Shown here: positions 1 to 6,222 of the stretch, one piece after another | How the letters are laid out: each line of letters begins with the position of its first letter | Position numbering within the stretch: the first letter of the stretch is position 1 | NCBI GenBank assembly: GCA_027357125.1 | Contig: DAHVVW010000074.1 | Location: 1-8,239 of the forward strand | Direction of reading: 5' to 3' | DNA: 8,239 bases | Source: Clostridiales bacterium | GTDB lineage: Bacteria; Bacillota; Desulfitobacteriia; Desulfitobacteriales; Desulfitobacteriaceae | Translations under genes and position numbers: made by a program | The notes under the pieces: model-generated | Database searches by the model: none | Told to the model about the DNA's origin: nothing | Seen by the model: the letters and a program-made list of their open reading frames with translations, nothing else

Positions 1-319
1 GCCCCATAAGCATGGCCACCTCCAGCTCTTTTCTTAGAAGAGGGGCGAACAGGCCATGACCACAAAATTCCGAGGCAATAGCAGTCCCGGCCAGCCATCC
101 CTGCGTACCCTCAACAGCCAAAAGTGCTAACCCGACCGCCTGTCCCCCTACCTTTAGAACAAGTGAAGATGGCAATGCCACCCGGCCTAATTCCAACCAC
201 ACTTTCATTTGCTCAGGCGTATATGTACAATTGAAAGTGTACCCCTGCCAGCATTTATTCCAGATATTTGTTAAATCAAGAAGAGAGATTCCTTTCAAAC
301 TATCAAACGAATAATTCAT
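1..319 (-). CDS. GNAT-like N-acetyltransferase, N-terminal part (runs off left edge)
   Basis: Open frame of 106 codons from ATG at 319 to the window edge, with no stop. Residues 55-104 resemble the core of the GNAT fold: a strand with VGLALL, a second strand GWLAGTAIA, then the motif A loop CGHGLF (residues 86-91) followed by a helix with PLLRKELEVA. GNAT enzymes transfer acetyl groups from acetyl-CoA; no substrate can be inferred. Relative to the family pattern R/Q-x-x-G-x-G/A, the first position is Cys and the last is Phe, so cofactor binding may be altered. The start has no convincing Shine-Dalgarno. No upstream ATG, GTG or TTG lies in frame before the stop at about 360, and a TATAAT box lies 8 nt before the ATG. 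It follows the DUF192 gene by 39 nt on the same strand. The C-terminal half is outside the window, so the family call is moderate. Confidence 0.6.
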   Translation of the reverse strand, partial: MNYSFDSLKGISLLDLTNIWNKCWQGYTFNCTYTPEQMKVWLELGRVALPSSLVLKVGGQAVGLALLAVEGTQGWLAGTAIASEFCGHGLFAPLLRKELEVAMLMG

Positions 320-326
320 AGACTCT

Positions 327-355
327 ATTATAATACCTTGCCTGCATGAAGTCGA
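327..355 (-). promoter_or_regulatory. Possible sigma-A type promoter before the GNAT-like gene
   Basis: On the minus strand a perfect TATAAT (327-332) is preceded after 17 nt by TCGACT (350-355), which matches TTGACA at four of six positions. Transcription from it would begin within a few bases of the ATG at 319 and give an almost leaderless message. That would fit the missing Shine-Dalgarno, but it also makes the promoter doubtful. It lies in the only gap between the DUF192 stop and the next gene. Confidence 0.3.
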
Positions 356-358
356 AGT

Positions 359-730
359 CTATTTTTGTGGTGCTAACGTTAGCCTATCCCCCACGCTAGT
401 TCCGCAGGCCTGAGCCCAGCCTGCGGCAAACTCGATCACTCCCACAGCAGTTTTGATACGAGGGGATATCTGCCCGGGTTTGAGTTCATTGATGATTGCG
501 CATACTACCCCATCTTGGTCCAGAAACCACACAGACAGAGGAAATCTCATCCCAAGCATATGCACCTGCTGACACGGTGCCAACCATAGCCCTTCTCCCT
601 CTTCCAGCCTCGACCTGCCCAGAAGTCCCCGCAGGCGCAGCCAGAAAGTATCAGCTCTTAACACTTTAACCCCTACCAGTTCTCCGGTGCGCTCATTCCG
701 AACCCGGAAAAACTGTTTTTTCTTGGACAC
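359..730 (-). CDS. DUF192 family protein, 123 aa, function unknown
   Basis: Nearly the whole protein is one DUF192 domain. Residues 29-48 hold the opening pattern FWLRLRGLLGRS with EGEGLWL. Residues 57-71 hold the central HMLGMRFPLSVWFLD, and residues 97-117 hold the closing VGVIEFAAGW plus VGDRL. No signal peptide or membrane segment is seen, so it is probably cytoplasmic. GTG at 730 is chosen because AGGAGG sits 9 nt upstream. An ATG at 814 would add 28 residues that look non-coding (Gly-, Arg- and Asn-rich, outside the domain) and has no Shine-Dalgarno. The biochemical role of the family is not established. It lies 129 nt behind tadC on the same strand, so a link to the pilus is possible by position only. 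Confidence 0.85.
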   Translation of the reverse strand: MSKKKQFFRVRNERTGELVGVKVLRADTFWLRLRGLLGRSRLEEGEGLWLAPCQQVHMLGMRFPLSVWFLDQDGVVCAIINELKPGQISPRIKTAVGVIEFAAGWAQACGTSVGDRLTLAPQK

Positions 731-739
731 AATTATTTG

Positions 740-745
740 CCTCCT
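740..745 (-). promoter_or_regulatory. Shine-Dalgarno deciding the GTG start of the DUF192 gene
   Basis: Minus-strand AGGAGG followed by 9 nt and GTG at 730. It is the only strong ribosome site upstream of the domain and argues against the longer ATG start at 814. Confidence 0.8.
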
Positions 746-824
746 GCTTTTGCCCAAATTATTGCCCCCAACCGCATGACGAGCGCCCTGTATCACGCCA
801 CTGAGGCCCGTCATAGCACTTATG

Positions 825-856
825 AATCGAACTCGAACATCGAATCTCGAACTTCG
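825..856. repeat. TTCGA-type short tandem repeat between tadC and the DUF192 gene
   Basis: Plus-strand TCGAA occurs at 827-831, 833-837, 840-844 and 847-851, with unit spacing of 6, 7 and 7 nt, and a further TTCG at 853-856. Read on the coding strand it is TTCGA repeated four times with variable two-base spacers, starting four bases after the tadC stop codon. It is non-coding in the chosen annotation. The pattern is that of degenerate heptamer-type simple repeats in intergenic DNA; any function is unknown. Confidence 0.75.
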
Positions 857-859
857 TAA

Positions 860-1774
860 TCACTGGCTCCTGAACATCTGCAACACCTGAATGACCGCGG
901 GGCCGAGGATTATGATGAAAATCCCGGGAAAGACAAAAAAAACTAGGGGAATCATCATTTTAACCGGGGCTTTTTGCGCCTTTTCCTCGGCACGCTGGCG
1001 GTGTTTCTGCCGGATTTGGACAGCCTGGTTGCGTAAGACTCCGCCTACAGCAATTCCAAGCTGGTCTGCTTGCACTAAAGAAGCCACCACATTACTCAAA
1101 TCCTCAACCTGATTGCGGCGGCTCAAATCGCGCAAAGCTTCGCGGCGGGGACGACCCATTTTTATTTCTTGGAGAACCCGCAGAAATTCCTCAGCTAGCA
1201 CTCCTTTTTGTTTCTCCACTACTTTCATGAGGGCTGCATCAAAACCGAGCCCTGCTTCCACACTCACGGTTAGAAGATCGAGCACATCAGGCAGACTGTT
1301 TTCAATTGCTTTCCGGCGCTCTTTTGCTTTCGCTTTCAGCCAGGACTCTGGAAATAGATAGCCAAGCAGAAAACCGGCTGCTCCCAGTTCAATGCGCCAC
1401 AACAGGGATTTATGCTCAAGCCCGGCAATTATCAAAAGTATTAAAGCAAAAGCAACCCCCAAAGCATATCTCAGCCCTTGCCACTCCACACTCTCCCATT
1501 GCCCTGAAAGTCCGGCAGCGCTTAAGTTTGATTCTGTCTTGGCTCTTTGACCATGAGGCGCAATACGGGCTAAATTAGAGGCAAACTTATGCAGGAGCGG
1601 CCGTACTACTCTGTCACTTAAAGGTATTACTTCCTCCTGCGGGTTTTCCATCCGTCCGAGGGCACGCAATATCCGTTCCTGAGCCAAGTTTTGTTCTTTC
1701 CTGCCCTCCCGTACAGCCAACAGGGAGAAAGTCACGGTGCCAAATACCCCTAAAGCCGCCAACAGCTCAAGCAT
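860..1774 (-). CDS. tadC: TadC, Tad pilus inner-membrane platform protein
   Basis: 304 residues with a type II secretion F (T2SF) domain. Hydrophobic segments lie near residues 4-21, 103-119, 126-143 and 271-296. The cytoplasmic T2SF part carries AIENSLPDVLDLLTVSVEAG (residues 156-175), followed by LGFDAAL. The C-terminal segment begins KAPVKMMIPLVFFVFPGIF, and both stretches are typical of TadC rather than TadB. With TadB it should form the membrane platform on which the CpaF ATPase works to assemble Flp pili. ATG at 1774 is preceded by AGAGGGG with 9 nt spacing; this site overlaps the TAA stop of tadB, suggesting coupled translation. The length is normal for the family and nothing appears broken. 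Confidence 0.95.
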   Translation of the reverse strand: MLELLAALGVFGTVTFSLLAVREGRKEQNLAQERILRALGRMENPQEEVIPLSDRVVRPLLHKFASNLARIAPHGQRAKTESNLSAAGLSGQWESVEWQGLRYALGVAFALILLIIAGLEHKSLLWRIELGAAGFLLGYLFPESWLKAKAKERRKAIENSLPDVLDLLTVSVEAGLGFDAALMKVVEKQKGVLAEEFLRVLQEIKMGRPRREALRDLSRRNQVEDLSNVVASLVQADQLGIAVGGVLRNQAVQIRQKHRQRAEEKAQKAPVKMMIPLVFFVFPGIFIIILGPAVIQVLQMFRSQ

Positions 1775-1789
1775 TACGCAAAACCCCTC

Positions 1790-2749
1790 TTACACCTCAA
1801 TCGAAATAATCCGGCGGATAACAATGAAACCAACTATTTGCGATACCAGGCCGCCTCCGAGCATCACCAGTCCAAGAGGCTCTGTCACCAGAAGTTTAAG
1901 ATAACTGGGATTCATAACCATCAAAATTCCAGCGATCACAAAGGGCAGGCCCGCGATTATATAACCTGACGTTCGCCCCTGAGCCGTTAAGGTTTTGACC
2001 TCCTGCTGAATCCGAATCCGGTCTTGGATCGTAGCGTGAATATTAAGGAGAACCTCTGCCAAATTTCCGCCCACTTGGCGTTGGATCAAAATAGCGGTTA
2101 CCAGCAGATCCAGATCCTCGCTCCCAACCCGTTCGGACAAATGGAGCAAAGCTTCCTCGGTCGGAGTGCCATAAGTCATTTCCCTTAAGGTGATTTGAAA
2201 CTCCGTAGCAATAGGATCGGGCATTTCCCGGCTTACCATCTCCATTGCCTGCAAAAGGCTAAACCCGGCTTTAAGAGAATTGGCCAAAATAAGCAAGGCG
2301 TCGGCCAACTGGTTGGAAAAGCTTCTCCTTTTCCGTTTTTGCGCGCTCTGAAGCCACATTCGCGGTAAGATAACTCCCATCAGACCGCCTCCAACCCCGA
2401 CCGACACTTTGGCGGTTGCTACCAGCCCTAGCCCCAGGCCTACAAACACCAGGAAACCTTCCAGGACCAGAAACTCTCCTCCTTTAAGGGGAATGCTCGC
2501 GCGTATAAGTTCTTTATCCAGCCGTTCCGTCCAGCTGCGCGGAGCCCAGCGCCCTAATTTGCTCAACAGTTCTTTTAAGCTTCTGGTGCTACGGCCAGCA
2601 GCAACAGGTACTCTCCAAACTGTAAACTTGCGTAGTTTCTCTTCCAGGGATTGCTCCCTGCGCAGAAATAGACTGACGCCGACGTAAACGGCTATAAACA
2701 ATGAAATAGTAGTCAGTAGCAGAGTTAAGCGCAAAAACTCTTCCGGCAT
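1790..2749 (-). CDS. tadB: TadB, Tad pilus inner-membrane platform protein
   Basis: 319 residues. An N-terminal membrane segment (6-28), a hydrophobic pair (about 95-132), a cytoplasmic T2SF domain (about 144-260) and two C-terminal segments (262-281, 291-314) give the usual TadB layout. The T2SF core shows NQLADALLILANSLKAGFSL (146-165), then QAMEMV and DPIATEF, close to the TadB consensus. It partners TadC and is driven by CpaF. ATG at 2749 follows AAGGGGGG with 8 nt spacing. An upstream ATG at 2809 would overlap cpaF by 44 nt and add 20 polar residues without a ribosome site, so it is rejected. The gene starts 16 nt after the cpaF stop. Confidence 0.95.
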   Translation of the reverse strand: MPEEFLRLTLLLTTISLFIAVYVGVSLFLRREQSLEEKLRKFTVWRVPVAAGRSTRSLKELLSKLGRWAPRSWTERLDKELIRASIPLKGGEFLVLEGFLVFVGLGLGLVATAKVSVGVGGGLMGVILPRMWLQSAQKRKRRSFSNQLADALLILANSLKAGFSLLQAMEMVSREMPDPIATEFQITLREMTYGTPTEEALLHLSERVGSEDLDLLVTAILIQRQVGGNLAEVLLNIHATIQDRIRIQQEVKTLTAQGRTSGYIIAGLPFVIAGILMVMNPSYLKLLVTEPLGLVMLGGGLVSQIVGFIVIRRIISIEV

Positions 2750-2757
2750 CGGGCCAG

Positions 2758-2765
2758 CCCCCCTT
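2758..2765 (-). promoter_or_regulatory. Shine-Dalgarno deciding the tadB start
   Basis: Minus-strand AAGGGGGG begins directly after the cpaF TAA stop and lies 8 nt before ATG at 2749. It supports the shorter, non-overlapping TadB. Confidence 0.75.
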
Positions 2766-4130
2766 TTAACTTGCAAATAAATCCTGCGGCAGCTCCTGTC
2801 CGGCAGCAATCAGTCGGTCGCCAAACTGCGGACGGATTCCGGTAGCCCGGTAATACCCCTGGACTTTCCCCTGGTTATCGATACCCGTCTGCTCGAAACG
2901 GAAAATATCCTGTAAGACGATTACATCTCCTTCCATGCCTAACACTTCCGTAATATGGGTAATGCGCCTGCTCCCATCGCGGAGACGGCTTTGCTGGACA
3001 ATAAGGTCGATGGCGCTGGCGATTTGTTCACGGATCGCCCGCATCGGCAGCTCCATTCCTGCCATCATTACCATTGTCTCTAAGCGCGCTAACATGTCGC
3101 GGGGGGAATTGGCGTGGCCCGTGGTCAAGGAGCCGTCATGCCCGGTATTCATCGCTTGCAGCATATCTAAGGCTTCTCCGCTCCGCACCTCGCCCACAAT
3201 GATCCTCTCTGGGCGCATACGCAAAGTATTGCGAACCAGATCCCGGATGGTAATTGTCCCTTTACCTTCGATATTGGCCGGTCTGGTCTCCAGCGTTACC
3301 ACATGGGTTTGGCGCAGTTGCAGTTCAGCAGCGTCCTCTATCGTGATGATCCGTTCGTCTTCCGGAATAAAAGCTGACAATACCCCTAAGGTCGTGGTCT
3401 TGCCTGAGCCGGTTCCGCCTGAGACGATAACATTAAGCCGCGCTTTAACACAGGCTTCTAAAAATCTGGCCATTTCCCGGGTCAAGGTGCCGAAAAGGAT
3501 AAGGTCATCAACCTTGAACGGATCCTTGGCGAATTTACGGATTGTTAGAGTCGGACCATTTAAGGCGAGCGGCGGAATAATAGCATTCACGCGTGAACCG
3601 TCTGGGAGACGGGCATCAACCATTGGCTGGCTCTCGTCAATTCTCCTGCCCAGAGGAGCAACTATTTTCTCAATGATATGCAAAACATGAGCATCATCGT
3701 AAAAGGAAACGTCCGTTTTCTCGAGTTTCCCCTGACGCTCAACATAGACCTGCCGCGGACCGTTAACCATAATTTCGTTTATACTCTGATCGTTTATGAG
3801 CGGAGTAATAGGGCCAAAGCCAAGAATCTCATCAATTAGATCCTGAACCAGGCGCTGCCTGTCATGCCTGGGAATGGTTAATCCCTTGCTCTCAGCTTCA
3901 CCGTCTAGTGTTTCCTCGATAACGAGGCGTAAATTTTCCTCGGTAAGACTCGGCAATTGCGCACTTTCCAAGGCTTTAATCACTTCGTGGTGAACTGTGC
4001 TTTTAAACTCGCGCCAGGGATCACTGGCCGATGTTGTCCGGACACTCCGAGCCTCCGGGCGTGGACTTCTTGCTTCCGGAGCACTTTCTTCCGGATGTTT
4101 GCCTTTTTCCAGGCGCTTCAGCAATGACAT
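2766..4130 (-). CDS. cpaF: CpaF/TadA, Tad pilus assembly ATPase
   Basis: 454 residues, a type II/IV secretion ATPase of the CpaF/TadA group that hydrolyses ATP in the cytoplasm to power Flp pilus assembly. The N-terminal region (about 40-200) contains LIDEILGFGPITPLI and INEIMVNGP, typical of CpaF. The Walker A loop is GGTGSGKTT (238-246), the Asp box is TIEDAAELQL (263-272), the Walker B region is RIIVGEVRSGEA (309-320) with E314, and the His box is TGHDGSLTTGHANS (329-342). All catalytic motifs are intact. ATG at 4130 has AAGGAGG 8 nt upstream, overlapping the cpaE stop codon. Residues 18-31 are a tandem heptapeptide, PEARSPR then PEARSVR, in a low-complexity linker (see repeat entry). Confidence 0.97.
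   Translation of the reverse strand: MSLLKRLEKGKHPEESAPEARSPRPEARSVRTTSASDPWREFKSTVHHEVIKALESAQLPSLTEENLRLVIEETLDGEAESKGLTIPRHDRQRLVQDLIDEILGFGPITPLINDQSINEIMVNGPRQVYVERQGKLEKTDVSFYDDAHVLHIIEKIVAPLGRRIDESQPMVDARLPDGSRVNAIIPPLALNGPTLTIRKFAKDPFKVDDLILFGTLTREMARFLEACVKARLNVIVSGGTGSGKTTTLGVLSAFIPEDERIITIEDAAELQLRQTHVVTLETRPANIEGKGTITIRDLVRNTLRMRPERIIVGEVRSGEALDMLQAMNTGHDGSLTTGHANSPRDMLARLETMVMMAGMELPMRAIREQIASAIDLIVQQSRLRDGSRRITHITEVLGMEGDVIVLQDIFRFEQTGIDNQGKVQGYYRATGIRPQFGDRLIAAGQELPQDLFAS
4038..4094. repeat. Heptamer-type repeat inside the 5' end of cpaF
   Basis: The stretch divides on the plus strand into 7-nt units (CCGGACA, CTCCGAG, CCTCCGG, GCGTGGA, CTTCTTG, CTTCCGG, AGCACTT, then TCTTCCGG), several sharing a TCCGG or TTC core. 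Because 7 and 3 are coprime, the protein shows a 7-residue period: PEARSPR then PEARSVR at CpaF residues 18-31. It resembles degenerate short tandem repeats usually met in intergenic DNA, here retained in frame in a flexible linker. Confidence 0.6.
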
Positions 4131-4143
4131 CCTTTATTCCTCC

Positions 4144-5388
4144 TTAAAAGCCAAATACTTTGCCAATCCCGCGGAAATAATGCCACAAGCTCGGCTGTTG
4201 CGGAGAAAATTTGGCTATATCCTGTGCGGGCCGAGGCAGAGTTAAGTCCTCAACCATTTTCCGTATCCCCTCTGCCGCCTTCGAACCGGGATGACCGCTT
4301 ACAAACGGTACCCCCTTATTCACAGCCGCAACCAAATTCCTGCCATCGCTGGGTATTTCATAACTGACCCGGAAATTAAGGGCTTTTTCTACATCTTGCA
4401 TATCCAGTCCCATTTCTTTGCCAGAGCGGTTTAGAATCAGGCGTACTTTATCCGAATGGTGCAGTCCGTCCAGAACTTCCAGGCTAAGCTTAGTATTTTT
4501 GAGAGTGGGGATATCTGTAGACACCACCAGCCAGATTTGTTCGGCAGCATCGAAGCTAACAAGGCTGATGTCCTCAAAACGGCTAATATTATCACAGATT
4601 ATAAAGTCAAAATGGGGTTTAACTTCGGTAAGAATCTTGTCAATATGCTCAGCAGTGACCAGTTCCGCATATTCCGGGCGGGTTGGAGCTGTCAGTACCT
4701 GCAGACCGGAGGAATGCGTCAGCAGGCAGGACTGAATTTCTGCATAGTTCAAGGAAGAAGCTTGGGTTATATCAGCAATTGTCCGCTTCGGAGTCAGGTT
4801 AAGAAAAACTGCCACATCCCCAAACTGCAGGTTCAGGTCAACGAGCAACACTCTCCATTTTCCTGTTGCGGCTAAGGATACAGCCAAATTGACTGCAAGT
4901 GTAGTTTTCCCTACCCCGCCCTTCGTACTGAAAAAGGAAAGCACACGCCCGGAGCGCGGCTGACTGACCGGTGCCGCAGCCTGGGCAGATGCCCCCAGAG
5001 CCTGGCGCTTACGCTCTTCTATCTCATGCACTTTGGCAATCGCGCCCGCCAGTTCATCACTGGTAAAAGGTTTAATAATATACTCACGTGCCCCCGCCAT
5101 CATCGCCCGCCTAAGATAAGCCTGTTCCCCCTGTACCGACATAATAATAACTGCGCTCGCCGGTACCCGCAAGGTTAGAAGTTCAGTGGCCCGGATCCCG
5201 TCCATTTCCGGCATATTTATATCCATTAGCACAATGTCAGGATGAAGCTCTTCCGCCAAACGGATCGCTTCGGATCCGGAACCTGCTTCTCCAATTACTT
5301 TAATGTCAGATTCGAACTGAAGCAGACGGCGAATGCTTTCCCGCGTCTCACTGATGTCATCCACGATTAAAACGCTGATCTTTTTCAT
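4144..5388 (-). CDS. cpaE: CpaE/TadZ: receiver domain fused to ParA/MinD-like ATPase
   Basis: 414 residues. Residues 3-120 form a CheY-like receiver with the acidic pair D10/D11, phospho-acceptor D56 in LMDINMPEMDG, S84 and K106 (KPF), so it should be phosphorylatable. A linker rich in Ala, Ser and Pro (about 128-146) leads to a ParA/MinD-like ATPase. This shows the deviant Walker A KGGVGKTT (156-163), a second motif LLVDLNLQFGDVAVFLNL (181-198) and FIICD ending at D266. The tail WHYFRGIGKVFGF is aromatic and basic and might touch the membrane. CpaE/TadZ proteins place the Tad machine at its site in the cell and associate with the CpaF ATPase. ATG at 5388 follows AAGGAG with 9 nt spacing, overlapping the cpaB stop. 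No cognate kinase is visible in the window. Confidence 0.95.
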   Translation of the reverse strand: MKKISVLIVDDISETRESIRRLLQFESDIKVIGEAGSGSEAIRLAEELHPDIVLMDINMPEMDGIRATELLTLRVPASAVIIMSVQGEQAYLRRAMMAGAREYIIKPFTSDELAGAIAKVHEIEERKRQALGASAQAAAPVSQPRSGRVLSFFSTKGGVGKTTLAVNLAVSLAATGKWRVLLVDLNLQFGDVAVFLNLTPKRTIADITQASSLNYAEIQSCLLTHSSGLQVLTAPTRPEYAELVTAEHIDKILTEVKPHFDFIICDNISRFEDISLVSFDAAEQIWLVVSTDIPTLKNTKLSLEVLDGLHHSDKVRLILNRSGKEMGLDMQDVEKALNFRVSYEIPSDGRNLVAAVNKGVPFVSGHPGSKAAEGIRKMVEDLTLPRPAQDIAKFSPQQPSLWHYFRGIGKVFGF

Positions 5389-5401
5389 TCACCATCACTC
5401 C

Positions 5402-6148
5402 TTATTTATAGATGTTATGATAATCCGGACTCAAGAAAACAGACTGATCAAGCGGGCTGGCAGTAAGCTGTTCAGAATTGGCAGGGTTGCGCAGCAGTAG
5501 GCGCAGGCTCCCTTTTTCGCTCCCAAGCGTGACAGCCATCGCTTGCGGTACGGACAAAGCCAAGGTGTAAGATTTGGCATCCAGCTTACTCTTATCTCCA
5601 CCGATGCTCTCACCCACACTTAAAACCAGGATATCCTGAGCCGCCAGGGAGGTTATGGTCCTAGTCCCGGCAGGGTCTTTAAGATCAAGCGTAACCAGCA
5701 CATCGACATGGTCCCCTGGTTTAACCGCATATCCAACTCCGCTCACCAAGCCGATGGGAATTGCCACGGCCCGCTTGCCTTCCGGAATCGTGAGCGCAGT
5801 TGAACTTCCGGTGTTGGTGCCCTTGGACTGCTCCCCACCGGTATTGCTGCGCTCTACCATGGAAGAGAGAACAGGATCACCGGACTTCAGATTAACCAAG
5901 GCGACTGAACCCACTAAGCCTTGCACAGAACTGATTCCGCCCTGAGGATATCCCTTAACAGGAACTTCCTTCAGAGTTAATTGCTCCGTAGTCAATACTG
6001 AACGAGCGGCTATTTCAGATTTAGCCACAACCAATGCTCGTAGTTCGAGAGCGTTCTTCTTGTTGAGCCCGTTCAGATATAAGAAGGCTGAACCGGCGGC
6101 AATCAAGGCGGATATCAAAGCCAGAAACACAAATCCTTTGCGTGCCAT
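5402..6148 (-). CDS. cpaB: CpaB/RcpC, Tad pilus assembly protein with SAF domain
   Basis: 248 residues. An N-terminal signal anchor (about 6-26, preceded by ARKG) is followed by a SAF domain (about 36-98) with VVAKSEIAARSVLTTEQL and GSVALVNLKSGDPV. A Ser/Gly/Thr/Asn-rich linker (99-117) leads to an RcpC/CpaB domain (118-225) with GKRAVAIP, VSGVGYAVKPGDHVDVLVT and a late LALSVPQAMAVTLGSEKGSLRLLLR. It should face the outside of the membrane. In diderm bacteria CpaB works with the secretin; with no secretin here it may act at the peptidoglycan or wall, which is inference. ATG at 6148 has GGAG 9 nt upstream. The gene follows the tadG-like stop by 74 nt, the longest gap inside the pilus block, with no clear promoter or terminator seen. 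Confidence 0.95.
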   Translation of the reverse strand: MARKGFVFLALISALIAAGSAFLYLNGLNKKNALELRALVVAKSEIAARSVLTTEQLTLKEVPVKGYPQGGISSVQGLVGSVALVNLKSGDPVLSSMVERSNTGGEQSKGTNTGSSTALTIPEGKRAVAIPIGLVSGVGYAVKPGDHVDVLVTLDLKDPAGTRTITSLAAQDILVLSVGESIGGDKSKLDAKSYTLALSVPQAMAVTLGSEKGSLRLLLRNPANSEQLTASPLDQSVFLSPDYHNIYK

Positions 6149-6222
6149 TGTTCTTCACTCCAACAACATTTCTGTAACATTCTTTATTTTTATGGTTCTG
6201 AGCGAACACTTGAACTCAAGGC

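Noticed and set aside
776..814. Inverted repeat ATGACG/CGTCAT as a possible tadC terminator
   Set aside because: Only 6 bp of stem around a 27-nt loop and no following T-run on either strand.
2750..2809. Upstream ATG extension of tadB
   Set aside because: It would overlap the end of cpaF, lacks a ribosome site and adds a polar, Cys/Arg-containing leader not seen in TadB. ATG at 2749 has AAGGGGGG.
2935..3690. A 251-codon plus-strand open frame
   Set aside because: It is antisense to the catalytic core of cpaF, which has all ATPase motifs. Its translation is rich in Ser, Arg and Ile without recognisable domains, as expected for a shadow frame.
4418..4875. Two overlapping plus-strand frames of 105 and 139 codons
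   Set aside because: They lie opposite the conserved ATPase domain of cpaE and show no domain, membrane segment or ribosome site of note.
6149..6222. Promoter or hairpin in the tadG-cpaB gap
   Set aside because: CTTGAGTTCAAG makes at most a 4-5 bp stem. TTGAGT has no good -10 at 16-18 nt; the best candidate, CATAAA, lies at 19 nt.
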